Below are positions 27,397-36,126 of a DNA stretch of 64,000 nucleotides, one piece after another (positions within the stretch are counted from its first letter, which is position 1; each line of letters starts with the position of its first letter). The notes under the pieces are model-generated. The model ran no database searches, was not told the origin of the DNA, and was given only the letters and a program-made list of their open reading frames with translations. The DNA is from Xanthobacteraceae bacterium (GTDB lineage: Bacteria; Pseudomonadota; Alphaproteobacteria; Rhizobiales; Xanthobacteraceae). A program made the position numbers and the translations under genes. The stretch lies in the NCBI GenBank assembly GCA_019746355.1, contig JAIESC010000082.1, forward strand, positions 1 through 64,000, written 5' to 3'.

Positions 27397-28300
27397 CGTC
27401 GCCGCCCGCAAGCAATGGATGAAGGAGAGCGCCGCCGCCGATGCCTCCGAGGGCATGAGCTATCTGGAGTCGATTCCCCGGCGACTCGTCACGCTCTATC
27501 TGCCGCTCGTGCTGTTCCTGATCGTGCTGCTGTTTCCATTCTACTGGATGGCGCTGACCGCGGTTAAGCCGAACGAGCAACTGCTCGACATGGAGAGGGT
27601 CAACCCGTTCTGGACCTGGTCGCCGACGTTCCAGCACATCCGCAAGCTGTTGTTCGAGTCGGCCTATCCGATGTGGCTTTGGAACACGATGTATGTGGCA
27701 ACGGCGGCAACCGTATTGTCGATCTTTGCGAGCGTGCTCGCGGCCTATGCCATCGTGCGGCTGCGCTTCAAGGGCGCGCAGATGCTCGGCGTGATGATCT
27801 TCCTCGCGTACCTGGTGCCGCCGTCGATCCTGTTCATTCCGCTCTCGACCGTGATCTACACCTACGGCCTGTTCGACTCGCCCTTGGCGCTGATCCTGGT
27901 CTATCCGACGATCCTCATTCCGTTCTCGACCTGGCTGCTGATGGGCTACTTCAAGACCATCCCGTACGAGCTCGAGGAATGCGCGCTGATCGACGGCGCG
28001 AGCCGCTGGCAGATCCTGACCAAGATCGTCCTGCCGCTGGCGGTGCCGGGCCTGATCTCGGCGTTCATCTTCTGCTTCACGCTGTGCTGGAACGAGTTCA
28101 TCTACGCGCTGACGTTCCTGTCCTCGACCGAAAACAAGACCGTGCCGGTCGCCATCGTCAACGAGTTCGTCGACGGCGACATCTACCGCTGGGGCTCGCT
28201 GATGGCCGGCGCGCTGGTGGGATCGCTGCCGCTGGTGATCCTGTATGCGTTTTTCGTCGAGCACTACGTCTCGGCCATGACCGGCGCGGTCAAGGAGTAG
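27389..28300 (+). CDS. ABC transporter permease (MalG/UgpE type)
   Basis: A 303-residue permease with six helices and the EAA loop YELEECALIDGASRWQILTK. The N-terminal 40 residues are cytosolic, followed by LVLFLIVLLFPFYWMAL. The start overlaps the first permease by 8 bp, which implies translational coupling and an equal subunit ratio. It closes the importer operon; no regulator gene is attached. Confidence 0.95.
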   Translation: MTDVAARKQWMKESAAADASEGMSYLESIPRRLVTLYLPLVLFLIVLLFPFYWMALTAVKPNEQLLDMERVNPFWTWSPTFQHIRKLLFESAYPMWLWNTMYVATAATVLSIFASVLAAYAIVRLRFKGAQMLGVMIFLAYLVPPSILFIPLSTVIYTYGLFDSPLALILVYPTILIPFSTWLLMGYFKTIPYELEECALIDGASRWQILTKIVLPLAVPGLISAFIFCFTLCWNEFIYALTFLSSTENKTVPVAIVNEFVDGDIYRWGSLMAGALVGSLPLVILYAFFVEHYVSAMTGAVKE

Positions 28301-28395
28301 CGCCCCCAACCGTACCTCCTGCGCGTTGCGGCCTCGCGCAGCCCTGTGCTAGCAGAACCCCATCGTTTGCAGCGCAGCGCGCGAGGAGAGTTTTG

Positions 28396-29346
28396 ATGGC
28401 ACAGAATACACGGGTCGGCTGGATCGGCATGGGCCGCATGGGCTATCCGATGGCCGAACGGCTCCTGAAGGCCGGCTACGACGTATCGATCTGGAACCGC
28501 ACCCGCGCCAAGGCCGAGCCGCTCGCCAAGCTCGGCGGCAAGATCGTCGACAAGCCGGTCGACCTCGCCGAGACCGATATCGTGTTCTCGATCGTCGCCG
28601 AGGGCAAGGACGTCGAGCAGGTCTATTTCGGCAGGGACGGCGTGCTGTCCGGCAACAAGACCCCGGCCGTGTTCGTCGATTGCTCGACCATCGCGGTCGA
28701 AGAGTCGGTCGCGATCAGGAAGCGCCTGAGCGACCGCAAGGCGGACTTCGTCTGCGCGCCGGTGAGCGGCAATGCCAAGGTGATCAAGGCCGGCAAGCTC
28801 AGCTCGGTGTGCTCCGGCCCCAAGGCCGCGTTCGACAAGGCCGAGGCGATGATCAAGGTGTTCGCGCCGAAGGGCGTGTCCTACGTGGGCGAAGGCGAAC
28901 TGGCGCGCGTCTGCAAGATCGCGCACAACGTCATGCTCGGCGTCGTGATCCAGAACCTGATCGAGATCACGCTGCTCGTGAACAAGATGGGCGTGCCGCG
29001 GCACGCGTTCCTCGCCTTCCTCAACAACGGCGTGATGGGCTCGATGTTCACGGCCTACAAGTCGCCGGCGCTGGTCAATCTCGACTGGACCACGACGTTC
29101 ACGCCGGAGCTGCTGCGCAAGGACCTCGACCTCGGCCTGGCGCTCGCCGACGAGGTGGACGTGCCGATGCCGGTGACCGCGGCGACCCGCGCGATCCTGC
29201 AGATGCACATGGGCCATGCCATGCTGCAGAAAAACCCGGAGGAGTATCTCGCCAAGGACTTCGCCACGCTGATGGAAACCATGGCGCTGTCGTCGGGCAT
29301 GAAGCTCGAAAGCGAGAACAAGCAGGTGCCGACCGGGCTGGAGTAG
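28396..29346 (+). CDS. 3-hydroxyisobutyrate dehydrogenase-like beta-hydroxyacid dehydrogenase
   Basis: A 316-residue NAD(P)-dependent enzyme. The Rossmann motif WIGMGRMGYPMAERLL opens the protein, followed by WNRT after strand 2 (NADP-type). The substrate loop reads CAPVSGNAKVIKAGKLSSV, near the usual DAPVSGG, and the catalytic lysine is in CKIAHNVML. The first signature residue is Cys instead of Asp, which marks a divergent member. It may oxidise a product imported by the ABC system upstream, from which it is separated by 95 bp. GAGGAG precedes the ATG at 28396. Confidence 0.9.
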   Translation: MAQNTRVGWIGMGRMGYPMAERLLKAGYDVSIWNRTRAKAEPLAKLGGKIVDKPVDLAETDIVFSIVAEGKDVEQVYFGRDGVLSGNKTPAVFVDCSTIAVEESVAIRKRLSDRKADFVCAPVSGNAKVIKAGKLSSVCSGPKAAFDKAEAMIKVFAPKGVSYVGEGELARVCKIAHNVMLGVVIQNLIEITLLVNKMGVPRHAFLAFLNNGVMGSMFTAYKSPALVNLDWTTTFTPELLRKDLDLGLALADEVDVPMPVTAATRAILQMHMGHAMLQKNPEEYLAKDFATLMETMALSSGMKLESENKQVPTGLE

Positions 29347-29414
29347 CCCGCCCCGATCCCGAGCTGCGCTGCCGCGGCCCAATGCTGCGGCGGGCCAAGC
29401 ATCAGCGTGCGCCG

Positions 29415-30227
29415 ATGACCGATGCATCGATCCAGTCGCAAAACGGCATCACGGCGCGGGCGCTGCTGCTCGGCGACCGCATCGACACCATAGGCCTCGA
29501 ACGCAACGACGTCCTGTCCACCCAGCCGCTGGCGTTTCGCACCGGCAACGGCGGGATCGTGGCGCTGTTCCGCTTTGGCGTCGCGGTCCTGATCGGCATG
29601 TCGGCGCTGGAGGAGGACGAAGTCATCCGCCAGCTTACCGGCCGGATCACCCGGCCGGCCAAGCGGCGCGAGGAAGAATCGACCCGGATCGAGATCGCGC
29701 ACGACAAGGACGAGCAGATCCTGCCGGGCGGCGCGATCACGCTGAAGAGCCTGACCAACGAGCACGCGCTGCTGATCGCCGATGCGCTCGCCACCAGCGT
29801 GATCCTCGCGCACGACGAGCGCAACGTCGCCGCGGTGTTCGACATGATCGAGCCGCTGGCACGCGAGCTTGCCGAGCACGGACGCAGGCCCGGCGGCCGC
29901 CGGGCGATCCTCAAGCACATCGGCAACGCGCTCCTGGTGCAGCAGCGCGTCTCAGGCCTGGTGGCGGTCGCGGAGAAGCCCGACGTGCTGTGGGAGCGGC
30001 CCGACCTCGAGCGGCTCTACGCGCGGCTGGAGGACGAATACGAGCTCAAGGAGCGCGCCGACGTGCTGACGCGCAAGCTGACGGTGATTTCCGAGACCGC
30101 CAAGGCGCTTGCCGACATCATCGACACCGAACGGTCGCTGCGGCTCGAGGCCATCATCGTGATCCTGATCCTGGTGGAAATCAGTTTCACGGTCTATCAG
30201 CTGGTGCGGTTCGGTTCGACGCACTGA
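29415..30227 (+). CDS. Rmd1/YagE (DUF155) family membrane protein
   Basis: A 270-residue protein of the RMND1/YagE family. The N-terminal domain contains GGIVALFRFGVAVLIGMSALEED, the middle holds DALATSVILAHDERNVAAVFD, and a single C-terminal helix (AIIVILILVEISFTVYQLV, about 243-262) anchors it. Yeast and human relatives act in mitochondrial translation or membrane tethering; the bacterial role is unknown. It follows the dehydrogenase by about 70 bp on the same strand, with no functional link visible. Confidence 0.82.
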   Translation: MTDASIQSQNGITARALLLGDRIDTIGLERNDVLSTQPLAFRTGNGGIVALFRFGVAVLIGMSALEEDEVIRQLTGRITRPAKRREEESTRIEIAHDKDEQILPGGAITLKSLTNEHALLIADALATSVILAHDERNVAAVFDMIEPLARELAEHGRRPGGRRAILKHIGNALLVQQRVSGLVAVAEKPDVLWERPDLERLYARLEDEYELKERADVLTRKLTVISETAKALADIIDTERSLRLEAIIVILILVEISFTVYQLVRFGSTH

Positions 30228-30387
30228 CACAAAGGTGTCGGGCCGGCGGCGCCGCGTGGCGGAACGGGACCTGGCCGGTCACCAGCTCCAGCAGGCCCGG
30301 GACCCTATACGCCAGGCCAATGGCAGCCCTCCCTCCCCGCCCTGTAGGATGGCAGCGGTTTCTTGTTGCGTCAGGGGGAGGTTGGGC

Positions 30388-31248
30388 ATGTTACGTTCGG
30401 CATTGGCGTTCACCGTTGTCGTTGCCGCCGCATTCAACGCGGACAGCGCCGCGGCCCAGGCAACCGGCAGCCGGCTGCAGGCCATAGCCAGCAGCAAGAC
30501 CGTCAAGATCGCCTACCGCACCGACGCGATGCCGTTTTCCTATATGCAGAACAACGACGTGGTCGGCTACACCGTCGATATCTGCAAAGCGGTGGCGGCC
30601 TCGCTGGAGAAGCAGCTCAAGGTCCAGCCGCTGAACGTGCAGCTGGTGCCGGTGACGACGCAGACGCGCTTCGAGGCCGTGGCGAGCGGCAAGGCCGATC
30701 TCGAGTGCGGCTCCAGCACCGTGACCCTGTCGCGGATGAAGGAGGTCGATTTCTCGAGTTACGTGTTCGTCGAAAGCACCGGCCTCGTGGTGAAGTCCAC
30801 CGCCAACGCCGTCAAGCTGCAGGATCTTGCCGGCAAGAAGATTGCGGTCATCTCCGGCACCAGCAACGAAAAGGCCGTGGCCGCGGTCAACGAGAAGGCG
30901 CAGCTCAACGCCACGCTCGTCCCGGTCAAGGACCGGGAAGACGCGGTCGCGGCGCTCGATGCCGGCCGGGCCGACGCGTTCGCCAGCGACAAGCTGCTGC
31001 TGGTCGGCACCCAGTTCAGGGATATGCAGGCGTTCCGCATGCTGCCCGACGATCTTTCGGTCGAGCCGTACGCCATCGTGCTGCCGCGCGGCGATTGGCA
31101 GATGCGCCTTGCCGTCAACACGGCGCTGGCGGAGCTTTATCGCACCGGAGCGGTGCTGAGGATCTTCGATCAATGGTTCGGCCGTCTGGGCTTGCGTCCC
31201 GGCCTGCTGCTCGGCGCCGCCTACACCCTGGGTGGGCTGCCGGACTGA
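30388..31248 (+). CDS. Amino-acid-type ABC transporter solute-binding protein
   Basis: A 286-residue family 3 periplasmic binding protein. A signal peptide (1-23, ending SAAAQ) precedes the start of lobe 1 (VKIAYRTDAMPFSYM, VVGYTVDICKAVA). The region GKADLECGSSTVTLSR is the glutamate/aspartate (GltI/BztA)-type ligand-binding segment, so an acidic amino acid is the likely ligand. Permease and ATPase genes are absent nearby. AGGGGGAG eight bases upstream supports the ATG at 30388. Confidence 0.9.
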   Translation: MLRSALAFTVVVAAAFNADSAAAQATGSRLQAIASSKTVKIAYRTDAMPFSYMQNNDVVGYTVDICKAVAASLEKQLKVQPLNVQLVPVTTQTRFEAVASGKADLECGSSTVTLSRMKEVDFSSYVFVESTGLVVKSTANAVKLQDLAGKKIAVISGTSNEKAVAAVNEKAQLNATLVPVKDREDAVAALDAGRADAFASDKLLLVGTQFRDMQAFRMLPDDLSVEPYAIVLPRGDWQMRLAVNTALAELYRTGAVLRIFDQWFGRLGLRPGLLLGAAYTLGGLPD

Positions 31249-31338
31249 CCGCGCTCGTTGTCGCTTGCCACCGATTGACGGGCGCAAAAATCTCGTCACT
31301 CTATCGGCGCCTTTGCTCTCCCCATATGAGGAAACGTC

Positions 31339-31740
31339 ATGCGTCAAAAACCTGCCCTGACCAATTCCGATGCCCACAAGATGATGGCCGCGTGCATCGC
31401 CGAAGCACAGAAGAACAAGTGGAACGTCGCGATCGCCATCGTCGATGACGGCGGCGCGGTGATGCTGCTGGAGCGGCTCGACGGCTGCGGCGCGATCAGC
31501 GCCGACGTGGCGGTGAAGAAGGCGCAGACCTCGGCGCTGACCAAGCGGCCGAGCAAGTTCTTCGAGGACCGCGTCAAGGAGCGGCCGGGCTTCGTGACGT
31601 TTCCGACGCCGGGCGTGATGTTCCAGGGCGGCCTGCCGCTCGTGCATCAGGGCGAGTGCGTCGGTGCGATCGGCGTGTCGGGCGTGCAGTCGCACGAGGA
31701 CGAGCAGATCGCGCAGGCGGGCGTGACGGCGCTGGGTTGA
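31339..31740 (+). CDS. GlcG/HbpS family heme-degrading-domain protein
   Basis: A 133-residue protein of the GlcG/HbpS (DUF336) family. Characteristic segments are WNVAIAIVDDGGAVMLLERLDG and GGLPLVHQGECVGAIGVSG. It has no signal peptide. Family members range from heme-binding sensors to proteins of unknown function placed next to catabolic operons (glycolate, propanediol). It stands alone here, so the role is open. Confidence 0.88.
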   Translation: MRQKPALTNSDAHKMMAACIAEAQKNKWNVAIAIVDDGGAVMLLERLDGCGAISADVAVKKAQTSALTKRPSKFFEDRVKERPGFVTFPTPGVMFQGGLPLVHQGECVGAIGVSGVQSHEDEQIAQAGVTALG

Positions 31741-31776
31741 CCGGCACGTTGGCCTTTCAGCCCCCACGCGGGTGGT

Positions 31777-31927
31777 GTCATGCCCGGGCTTGACCCGGGC
31801 ATCCATGTGACCGCACCGCAAACGCGGTTCTTGCGTAAGACTTCCTCCGCCGCACACCCTCATGGATCGCCGGGTCACAGGCGAGCGAAGCGACGCCGTC
31901 CTTCGGACGGCTATGCCCGGCGATGAC
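31777..31927. repeat. GTCAT-type palindromic element with nested hairpin
   Basis: The 151-bp element has hairpin 1 GCCCGGG-CTTGA-CCCGGGC and middle arms ATCCATG/CATGGAT around a long AC-rich loop. Hairpin 3 is CGCCGGG/CCCGGCG, with the GCGACGCCGTCC sub-element (31881-31915) lodged in its tip. It lies between convergent genes. Confidence 0.8.
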
Positions 31928-31963
31928 GGCGGTGTTTGCGGCGAAAAGCGCAGACAAAAGCTC

Positions 31964-32953
31964 TTACACCCTAAAGCTCTTCTGCACCTGCGGCGGAAAC
32001 AGCTCCTCCGGCTGAAGCCTGCGGTGGCACACGCCCTGCTCGAACGCGTATTGCAAGAACGCGTCGAGCGTCGTGCGGTTGGCGTCGATGCCGTAGGGCA
32101 TCAGGTCGTTGCCGACCACGGCCTGCATCCGCTTCGCGAGTTCGTAGCCCCACGGCAGCGGCAGCACCGAGCTGGTGCAGGCGAGCGCGCGCTCGACGCT
32201 GATGCGCCGCGCCTCGTCGAACGCCTTGAACAGGTTCGACGCCACCCACGGGTTCTGCTCGACGATCTCGCGCTTGAACGCCACCGTGTGCATGATCGGA
32301 TAGATGCCGGTTTCCTTGACGTATTTCATCTCGATGTCGAGATAGTCCTCGAACAGCCGCCCGACGTTCGGATGGCCCTGGTCGAAGCAGAGCGGCGGAT
32401 GCGCCGACAGCGCCGCGTCGATCTCGCCCGAGACCAGCATGCCGCCGAGGCTCTTGTCCGGCCGCGATTCGTAGCGGATGCCGTCGGGGAGCTTGAGCTT
32501 CACCTTCTCCAGCCGCCCCGGCTGGTCGACCCCGGCCTGGATCCAGTGAATCGACTTCAGGTCGATGCCGTATTGGTGCTGGATGAAGCCGCGCGAATAG
32601 ACCGAGGCGGTCTGCGCCCATTCCGGAATGCCGATGCGCTTGCCGGCGAGGTCCTGCGGCGCCCTCACCGGGCCGTCGCGGCGGATGTAGATCGACGAGT
32701 GCCGCGGCACGCGCGACGGAAACACCGGGATCGCAGTGAGCGGCGAGTTGCCCTGCGAGACCAGCGAGCAGTACTTGCCCATCGAGACCTCGGACACATC
32801 GAAGTCGCGATAGTTGAACTGCCGAAAGAAGATTTCCTCGATCTGCAGGTTGAGCGCGGTGAGCTCCACGCCCTCGACCGGCACGCGGCCGGTGACGAGC
32901 TCGGTGACGTGGTCGTAGTGGCTGATGGCCAGCGTGAGCGGCAACTTACTCAA
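31964..32953 (-). CDS. 4,5-dihydroxyphthalate decarboxylase-like protein (Pht5 family)
   Basis: A 329-residue protein of the family containing phthalate-pathway 4,5-dihydroxyphthalate decarboxylase, which shares the periplasmic-binding-protein fold (EEIFFRQFNYRDFDVSEVSM; GIPEWAQTASVYSRGF). No signal peptide is seen, consistent with a cytosolic enzyme. The best start is TTG at 32953: AAGGAG lies eight bases before it, while no ATG gives a sensible N-terminus. The downstream position after an FAH hydrolase, both divergent from an extradiol dioxygenase, fits aromatic degradation. The exact substrate is not known. Confidence 0.8.
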   Translation of the reverse strand: MSKLPLTLAISHYDHVTELVTGRVPVEGVELTALNLQIEEIFFRQFNYRDFDVSEVSMGKYCSLVSQGNSPLTAIPVFPSRVPRHSSIYIRRDGPVRAPQDLAGKRIGIPEWAQTASVYSRGFIQHQYGIDLKSIHWIQAGVDQPGRLEKVKLKLPDGIRYESRPDKSLGGMLVSGEIDAALSAHPPLCFDQGHPNVGRLFEDYLDIEMKYVKETGIYPIMHTVAFKREIVEQNPWVASNLFKAFDEARRISVERALACTSSVLPLPWGYELAKRMQAVVGNDLMPYGIDANRTTLDAFLQYAFEQGVCHRRLQPEELFPPQVQKSFRV

Positions 32954-32978
32954 AGTACAAACTCCTTCCAAGCACTGG

Positions 32979-33093
32979 ATGCCCCGCCTTCGCGGGGCAT
33001 GACACTTGTGATGGGGCGGCATTTCCACCGTCGTCATCGCCCGCCAACGGGTCCGCGCGAAGCGCGACCCGATGACAGGCTCAGGCGGGCGAT
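32979..33093. repeat. Palindrome-rich intergenic element
   Basis: ATGCCCCGC-CTTC-GCGGGGCAT forms a perfect 9-bp hairpin at 32979-33000 followed by GAC. Farther on, GTCATCGCCCGCC pairs with GGCGGGCGAT around an inner CGGGTCCGCGCG/CGCGACCCG-type hairpin. It resembles the GTCAT elements in plan but not in sequence. Confidence 0.6.
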
Positions 33094-33161
33094 CCACACT
33101 TACAGCGACAGCGATCAGAGCCGGCCAATGTTTCACATAGACCAGCGGTCACGACGCGAGA

Positions 33162-34127
33162 TCAAATCGCCCCGGTCGCGGTCGGACCGCCCCGCGGGCG
33201 ATGCCGCTTCACCGCCTCCGGGTTGGTGGAATCGACGCCCATGTAGACGCCGCGCTCCCATTTGCGCTTGAGCGGATCGCGGACCTTCAGCGTCATCTTG
33301 CCGACGTTCTGAACCTCGATGTCGACCGTCTCGCCGTCCTGCAGGAAGCCCAGGCCCTCGTGGTTGGTGCCGCAGGCGATCAGATCGCCGGAGTTCAACG
33401 TCATCACCGTGGTCGCCCATTCGACCAGCTCGGGCACGCGGTGCTCCATGTCGTCGGTGTTGTAGTTGTGGCGAAGCTGGCCGTCGTTCCAGAAGCGGAT
33501 GATGATGTCGTTCGGATCCTTGATCTCGTCGGCGGTGGCGATGCACGGACCGATCGGCGCAAAGGTGTCGAACGACTTGCCGAGCCAGCTGGTCAGCGGC
33601 GTCGCCGGCCAGGTGCGGCGGCCCTGCTCGCGCGCCGACACGTCGATCAGGCCGGTGTAGCCGAACACGGCGCTCTTCCAGTCCCTGGCCTTCACCATCT
33701 TGGCCGGGCCCTTCATCACCAGCGCAAGCTCCGCCTCGTGCATGAACGCCCACGGCACGGTGTATTCGGGCAGCACGATGGTGTCGCCCGGGCCGATCAC
33801 CGCGTCCGGGTTCTTCATGAACATGTTGAGCGGCCGCGCCTCGCGCTGCGCGTGCTCCCAGTAGTTGGCGATGCAGCAGAGGATTTTTCCGGGCCGCGGC
33901 AGCGGGGCCTTAAGCTGGACCTTGTCGGCGGCGATGGCGCTTCCTTCGGCGGCAAGCTTTTCCAGCGCAGGCTTCAGGGCGTCGAAATCGTCGATGATGT
34001 ACTGCATCGTGAGCTGCGGCGTATGGCCCTTCCGGACCGCGCCGGAGATGTCGACGATGCCGCGATCGGTGATCAGGCCGGGCGCAACCTCGGTGCCCGC
34101 CGCCGACTGAAACAGCGCAAGTTTCAC
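33162..34127 (-). CDS. Fumarylacetoacetate hydrolase (FAH) family protein
   Basis: A 321-residue FAH-fold enzyme. The divalent metal ligands are visible as E131 and E133 (FMHEAELALV) and D162 (GYTGLIDVSAR). The C-terminal CGTNHEGLGFLQDGETVDIEV is the usual end of the domain. The start is GTG at 34127 with GGGGAGGA five bases upstream. Family members hydrolyse or decarboxylate ring-cleavage products (fumarylpyruvate, OPET, hydratase substrates). The neighbouring extradiol dioxygenase, 195 bp away and divergent, could supply the substrate. Confidence 0.92.
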   Translation of the reverse strand: MKLALFQSAAGTEVAPGLITDRGIVDISGAVRKGHTPQLTMQYIIDDFDALKPALEKLAAEGSAIAADKVQLKAPLPRPGKILCCIANYWEHAQREARPLNMFMKNPDAVIGPGDTIVLPEYTVPWAFMHEAELALVMKGPAKMVKARDWKSAVFGYTGLIDVSAREQGRRTWPATPLTSWLGKSFDTFAPIGPCIATADEIKDPNDIIIRFWNDGQLRHNYNTDDMEHRVPELVEWATTVMTLNSGDLIACGTNHEGLGFLQDGETVDIEVQNVGKMTLKVRDPLKRKWERGVYMGVDSTNPEAVKRHRPRGGPTATGAI

Positions 34128-34322
34128 GGATTCCTCCCCTTTTGGTTGGGCGGAATACAGCACATCCCCCCAAGGCCGGCCAGCCGCCGGGGCGACCGCG
34201 CAGACCGGCGCATATCTGGTCTGACGCAGGCCCGCGAAATTGCGTTTCCCCCGGCGGCTGCGATATCGTTTGGCGAGAGGGGCGGGACAGAGCCCCACAA
34301 GACTTAAGGTGAGGGAACAACC

Positions 34323-35270
34323 ATGGCTGTCATCAAGGTCACCGATATCGCCTATGTGCGTCTGCGCTCGCCGGACCTCGATCTGCAGGCGGAATTTCTC
34401 GACAACTTCGGCCTGGTGCCGAGCCACAAGAGCGGCGAGGCGCTCTACTACCGCGCCACCGATCCGGTGCATCACGTCCACATCACCGAGAAGGGCGATC
34501 CGAAGTTTCTTGCCATCGGCTATCACGCCGCGGGCGAGGACGACCTCAAGACGCTCGCCAAGGTGCCCGGCGCGTCCGGCATCGAGAACGTCGACGAGCC
34601 CGGCGGCGGCAAGCGCGTGCGGCTGACCGAGCCGAACGGCTACCAGATCGAGGTGATCTGGGGCATGGACAAGGTTCCGGAGATCCCCGCGCCGCGCCAG
34701 CTTCTGAACTCCGGCTACGCTCCGCTCGCCCGCGCCGGCGATCTGATGCGCATCCAGAAGGGTCCCTCGCGCGTGAAGCGCGTCGCCCACGCCGTGCTCG
34801 GCACGCCGAAGGTGAAGGAGACCGTCAACTGGTTCCGTCATCACCTCGGCTTCATCTGCTCCGACGACGTCTATGCCGGCACCAAGGAGAACCTGATCGG
34901 CTCGTTCAACCGCATCGACGGCGGCGAGACCTTCGTCGACCACCACGTCTTCTTCGCCATCAACCACGACCACGCCGGCTTGAACCACGTGTCGTTCGAG
35001 GTGTCGGACATGGACGACGTGTTCATGGGCCACCAGCATATGCGCGATACCGGCAAGTACGAGCACATGTGGGGCATCGGCCGTCACCTGCTCGGCAGCC
35101 AGGTCTACGACTACTGGGCCGATCCGTGGCGGCGCGTGCACGAGCACTGGGCGGACAGCGACCGGCTCAACATCAAGAACGGCTCGAACCTGCTGCCCGC
35201 CGAAGAAGCGCTGGTGTCGCAGTGGGGCGACCCGCCGCCGCAGAAGTTCATCGAGCACGTCAGCGTCTGA
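34323..35270 (+). CDS. Type I extradiol dioxygenase (two-domain VOC family)
   Basis: A 315-residue ring-cleaving dioxygenase with two vicinal-oxygen-chelate domains (about 5-115 and 150-280). The Fe(II) facial triad is complete in the C-terminal domain: H156 (RVAHAVLG), H222 (GLNHVSFEV) and E274 (RVHEHWAD). The stretch GRHLLGSQVYDYWADPW is typical of catechol 2,3-dioxygenase-like enzymes. It probably opens a catecholic ring between one hydroxylated and one non-hydroxylated carbon. A strong terminator follows. The divergent FAH and Pht5-like genes would complete a small meta-cleavage set. Confidence 0.92.
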   Translation: MAVIKVTDIAYVRLRSPDLDLQAEFLDNFGLVPSHKSGEALYYRATDPVHHVHITEKGDPKFLAIGYHAAGEDDLKTLAKVPGASGIENVDEPGGGKRVRLTEPNGYQIEVIWGMDKVPEIPAPRQLLNSGYAPLARAGDLMRIQKGPSRVKRVAHAVLGTPKVKETVNWFRHHLGFICSDDVYAGTKENLIGSFNRIDGGETFVDHHVFFAINHDHAGLNHVSFEVSDMDDVFMGHQHMRDTGKYEHMWGIGRHLLGSQVYDYWADPWRRVHEHWADSDRLNIKNGSNLLPAEEALVSQWGDPPPQKFIEHVSV

Positions 35271-35286
35271 CGCGGCTCAGCAAGGC

Positions 35287-35320
35287 AAAAACCCCGGCAT
35301 CACCGCCGGGGTTTTCTTTT
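35287..35320 (+). terminator. Rho-independent terminator after the extradiol dioxygenase gene
   Basis: AAAACCCCGGC-ATCACC-GCCGGGGTTTT followed by CTTTT forms an 11-bp stem with a T-rich tail, 17 bp after the stop codon. Because the stem is flanked by A and T runs, it could also terminate the convergent small gene. Confidence 0.9.
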
Positions 35321-35325
35321 GTGCG

Positions 35326-35652
35326 TTACCAGCTATCGGGATCGCCGTAGGGGCGGTCCGGATAGGGAAGGTTCTGGCCGTAGTTGTAACGGTTGTAGTT
35401 GTGCTGAGCGGGGGTCAGCGCCTGGCTGCGAACCGGGCCCGCGTTGAAGGAGCCTCCGCTCGCATAGGCGTTGTCGCCGCGGCTGCCCGGACCGAAGTAG
35501 TAGGCCCCGCTGCGATCGGTCACGGCGCCGCTCGCATAGGCGTCGTAGGCGCGATGCTTGCGCTGCGCCGCCAGCGACGGCTCGATGGCCGTGACCAGAG
35601 TCGCGATGCCCGCAAGCAGGACGATCGAGAGCTTTCGAATATTCATGTTCAT
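35326..35652 (-). CDS. Small secreted Tyr/Gly/Asn-rich protein
   Basis: A 108-residue exported protein of unknown function. A signal peptide (LSIVLLAGIATLVTAIEPSLAA, about 7-28) precedes a mature part with the near-repeat AYASGAVTD and AYASGGSFN. A Tyr/Asn/Pro-rich tail ends PYPDRPYGDPDSW. There are no Cys residues. Two ATGs (35652 and 35646) are possible; AAAGAG favours 35646. A short paralogous tail is found upstream at 35873-35920, evidence of a decayed duplicate. Similar small proteins are common in Bradyrhizobium-group genomes without assigned function. Confidence 0.7.
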   Translation of the reverse strand: MNMNIRKLSIVLLAGIATLVTAIEPSLAAQRKHRAYDAYASGAVTDRSGAYYFGPGSRGDNAYASGGSFNAGPVRSQALTPAQHNYNRYNYGQNLPYPDRPYGDPDSW

Positions 35653-35872
35653 CTCTTTCAGTGGTTGCGTCACACTCGAGACCCACCCGAAAGCGATTCT
35701 TCCCCGAAAGTTCCACGCGCGTTTCTTGTCTGGCACGTCGGACATAGTGCGCGCGGCGGCCGGCGGAATACCGAGTCAAAACATGTTGATGCCGTGATGT
35801 GCGAAAACGCACATTTGCAGCAATGCGGAACAAACTTTGAAAATTTCCATAAGAAAACGCCGGCAGGTCCGA

Positions 35873-35976
35873 TCAGTCGATGTCCGGATCGCCGTAAGGC
35901 CGGTCCGGATACGGCGCGATGGACGATGCGGCTGACGGTACGCGGTCACCACTCAAGACATGTTGATGACAGCGCC
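35873..35976 (-). pseudogene. Degraded second copy of the small secreted protein gene
   Basis: On the minus strand, the codons ending at the TGA at 35873-35875 read PYPDRPYGDPDID, repeating 11 consecutive residues of the C-terminus of the gene at 35326-35652. No start or signal peptide remains. The non-coding TCAAAACATGTTGAT at 35776-35790, upstream of the intact gene, recurs with one change at 35953-35967. Together these suggest a tandem duplication of gene plus upstream region, followed by loss of nearly all coding sequence. The remaining gap 35653-36126 holds nothing else I can identify. Confidence 0.65.
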
Positions 35977-36126
35977 GCGCGGCATCGACCACGCAATTGA
36001 CTCATTCGATACCTGGCGCACGATACTTGGCGCACAAAAGTCTTGCTCCGGGCGGCGCACGAGACGGATATGCTCAACGTTAAATTTTGTTCATTAAGCG
36101 CCTTAAATCGCCGGGCAGGCGCGCGC

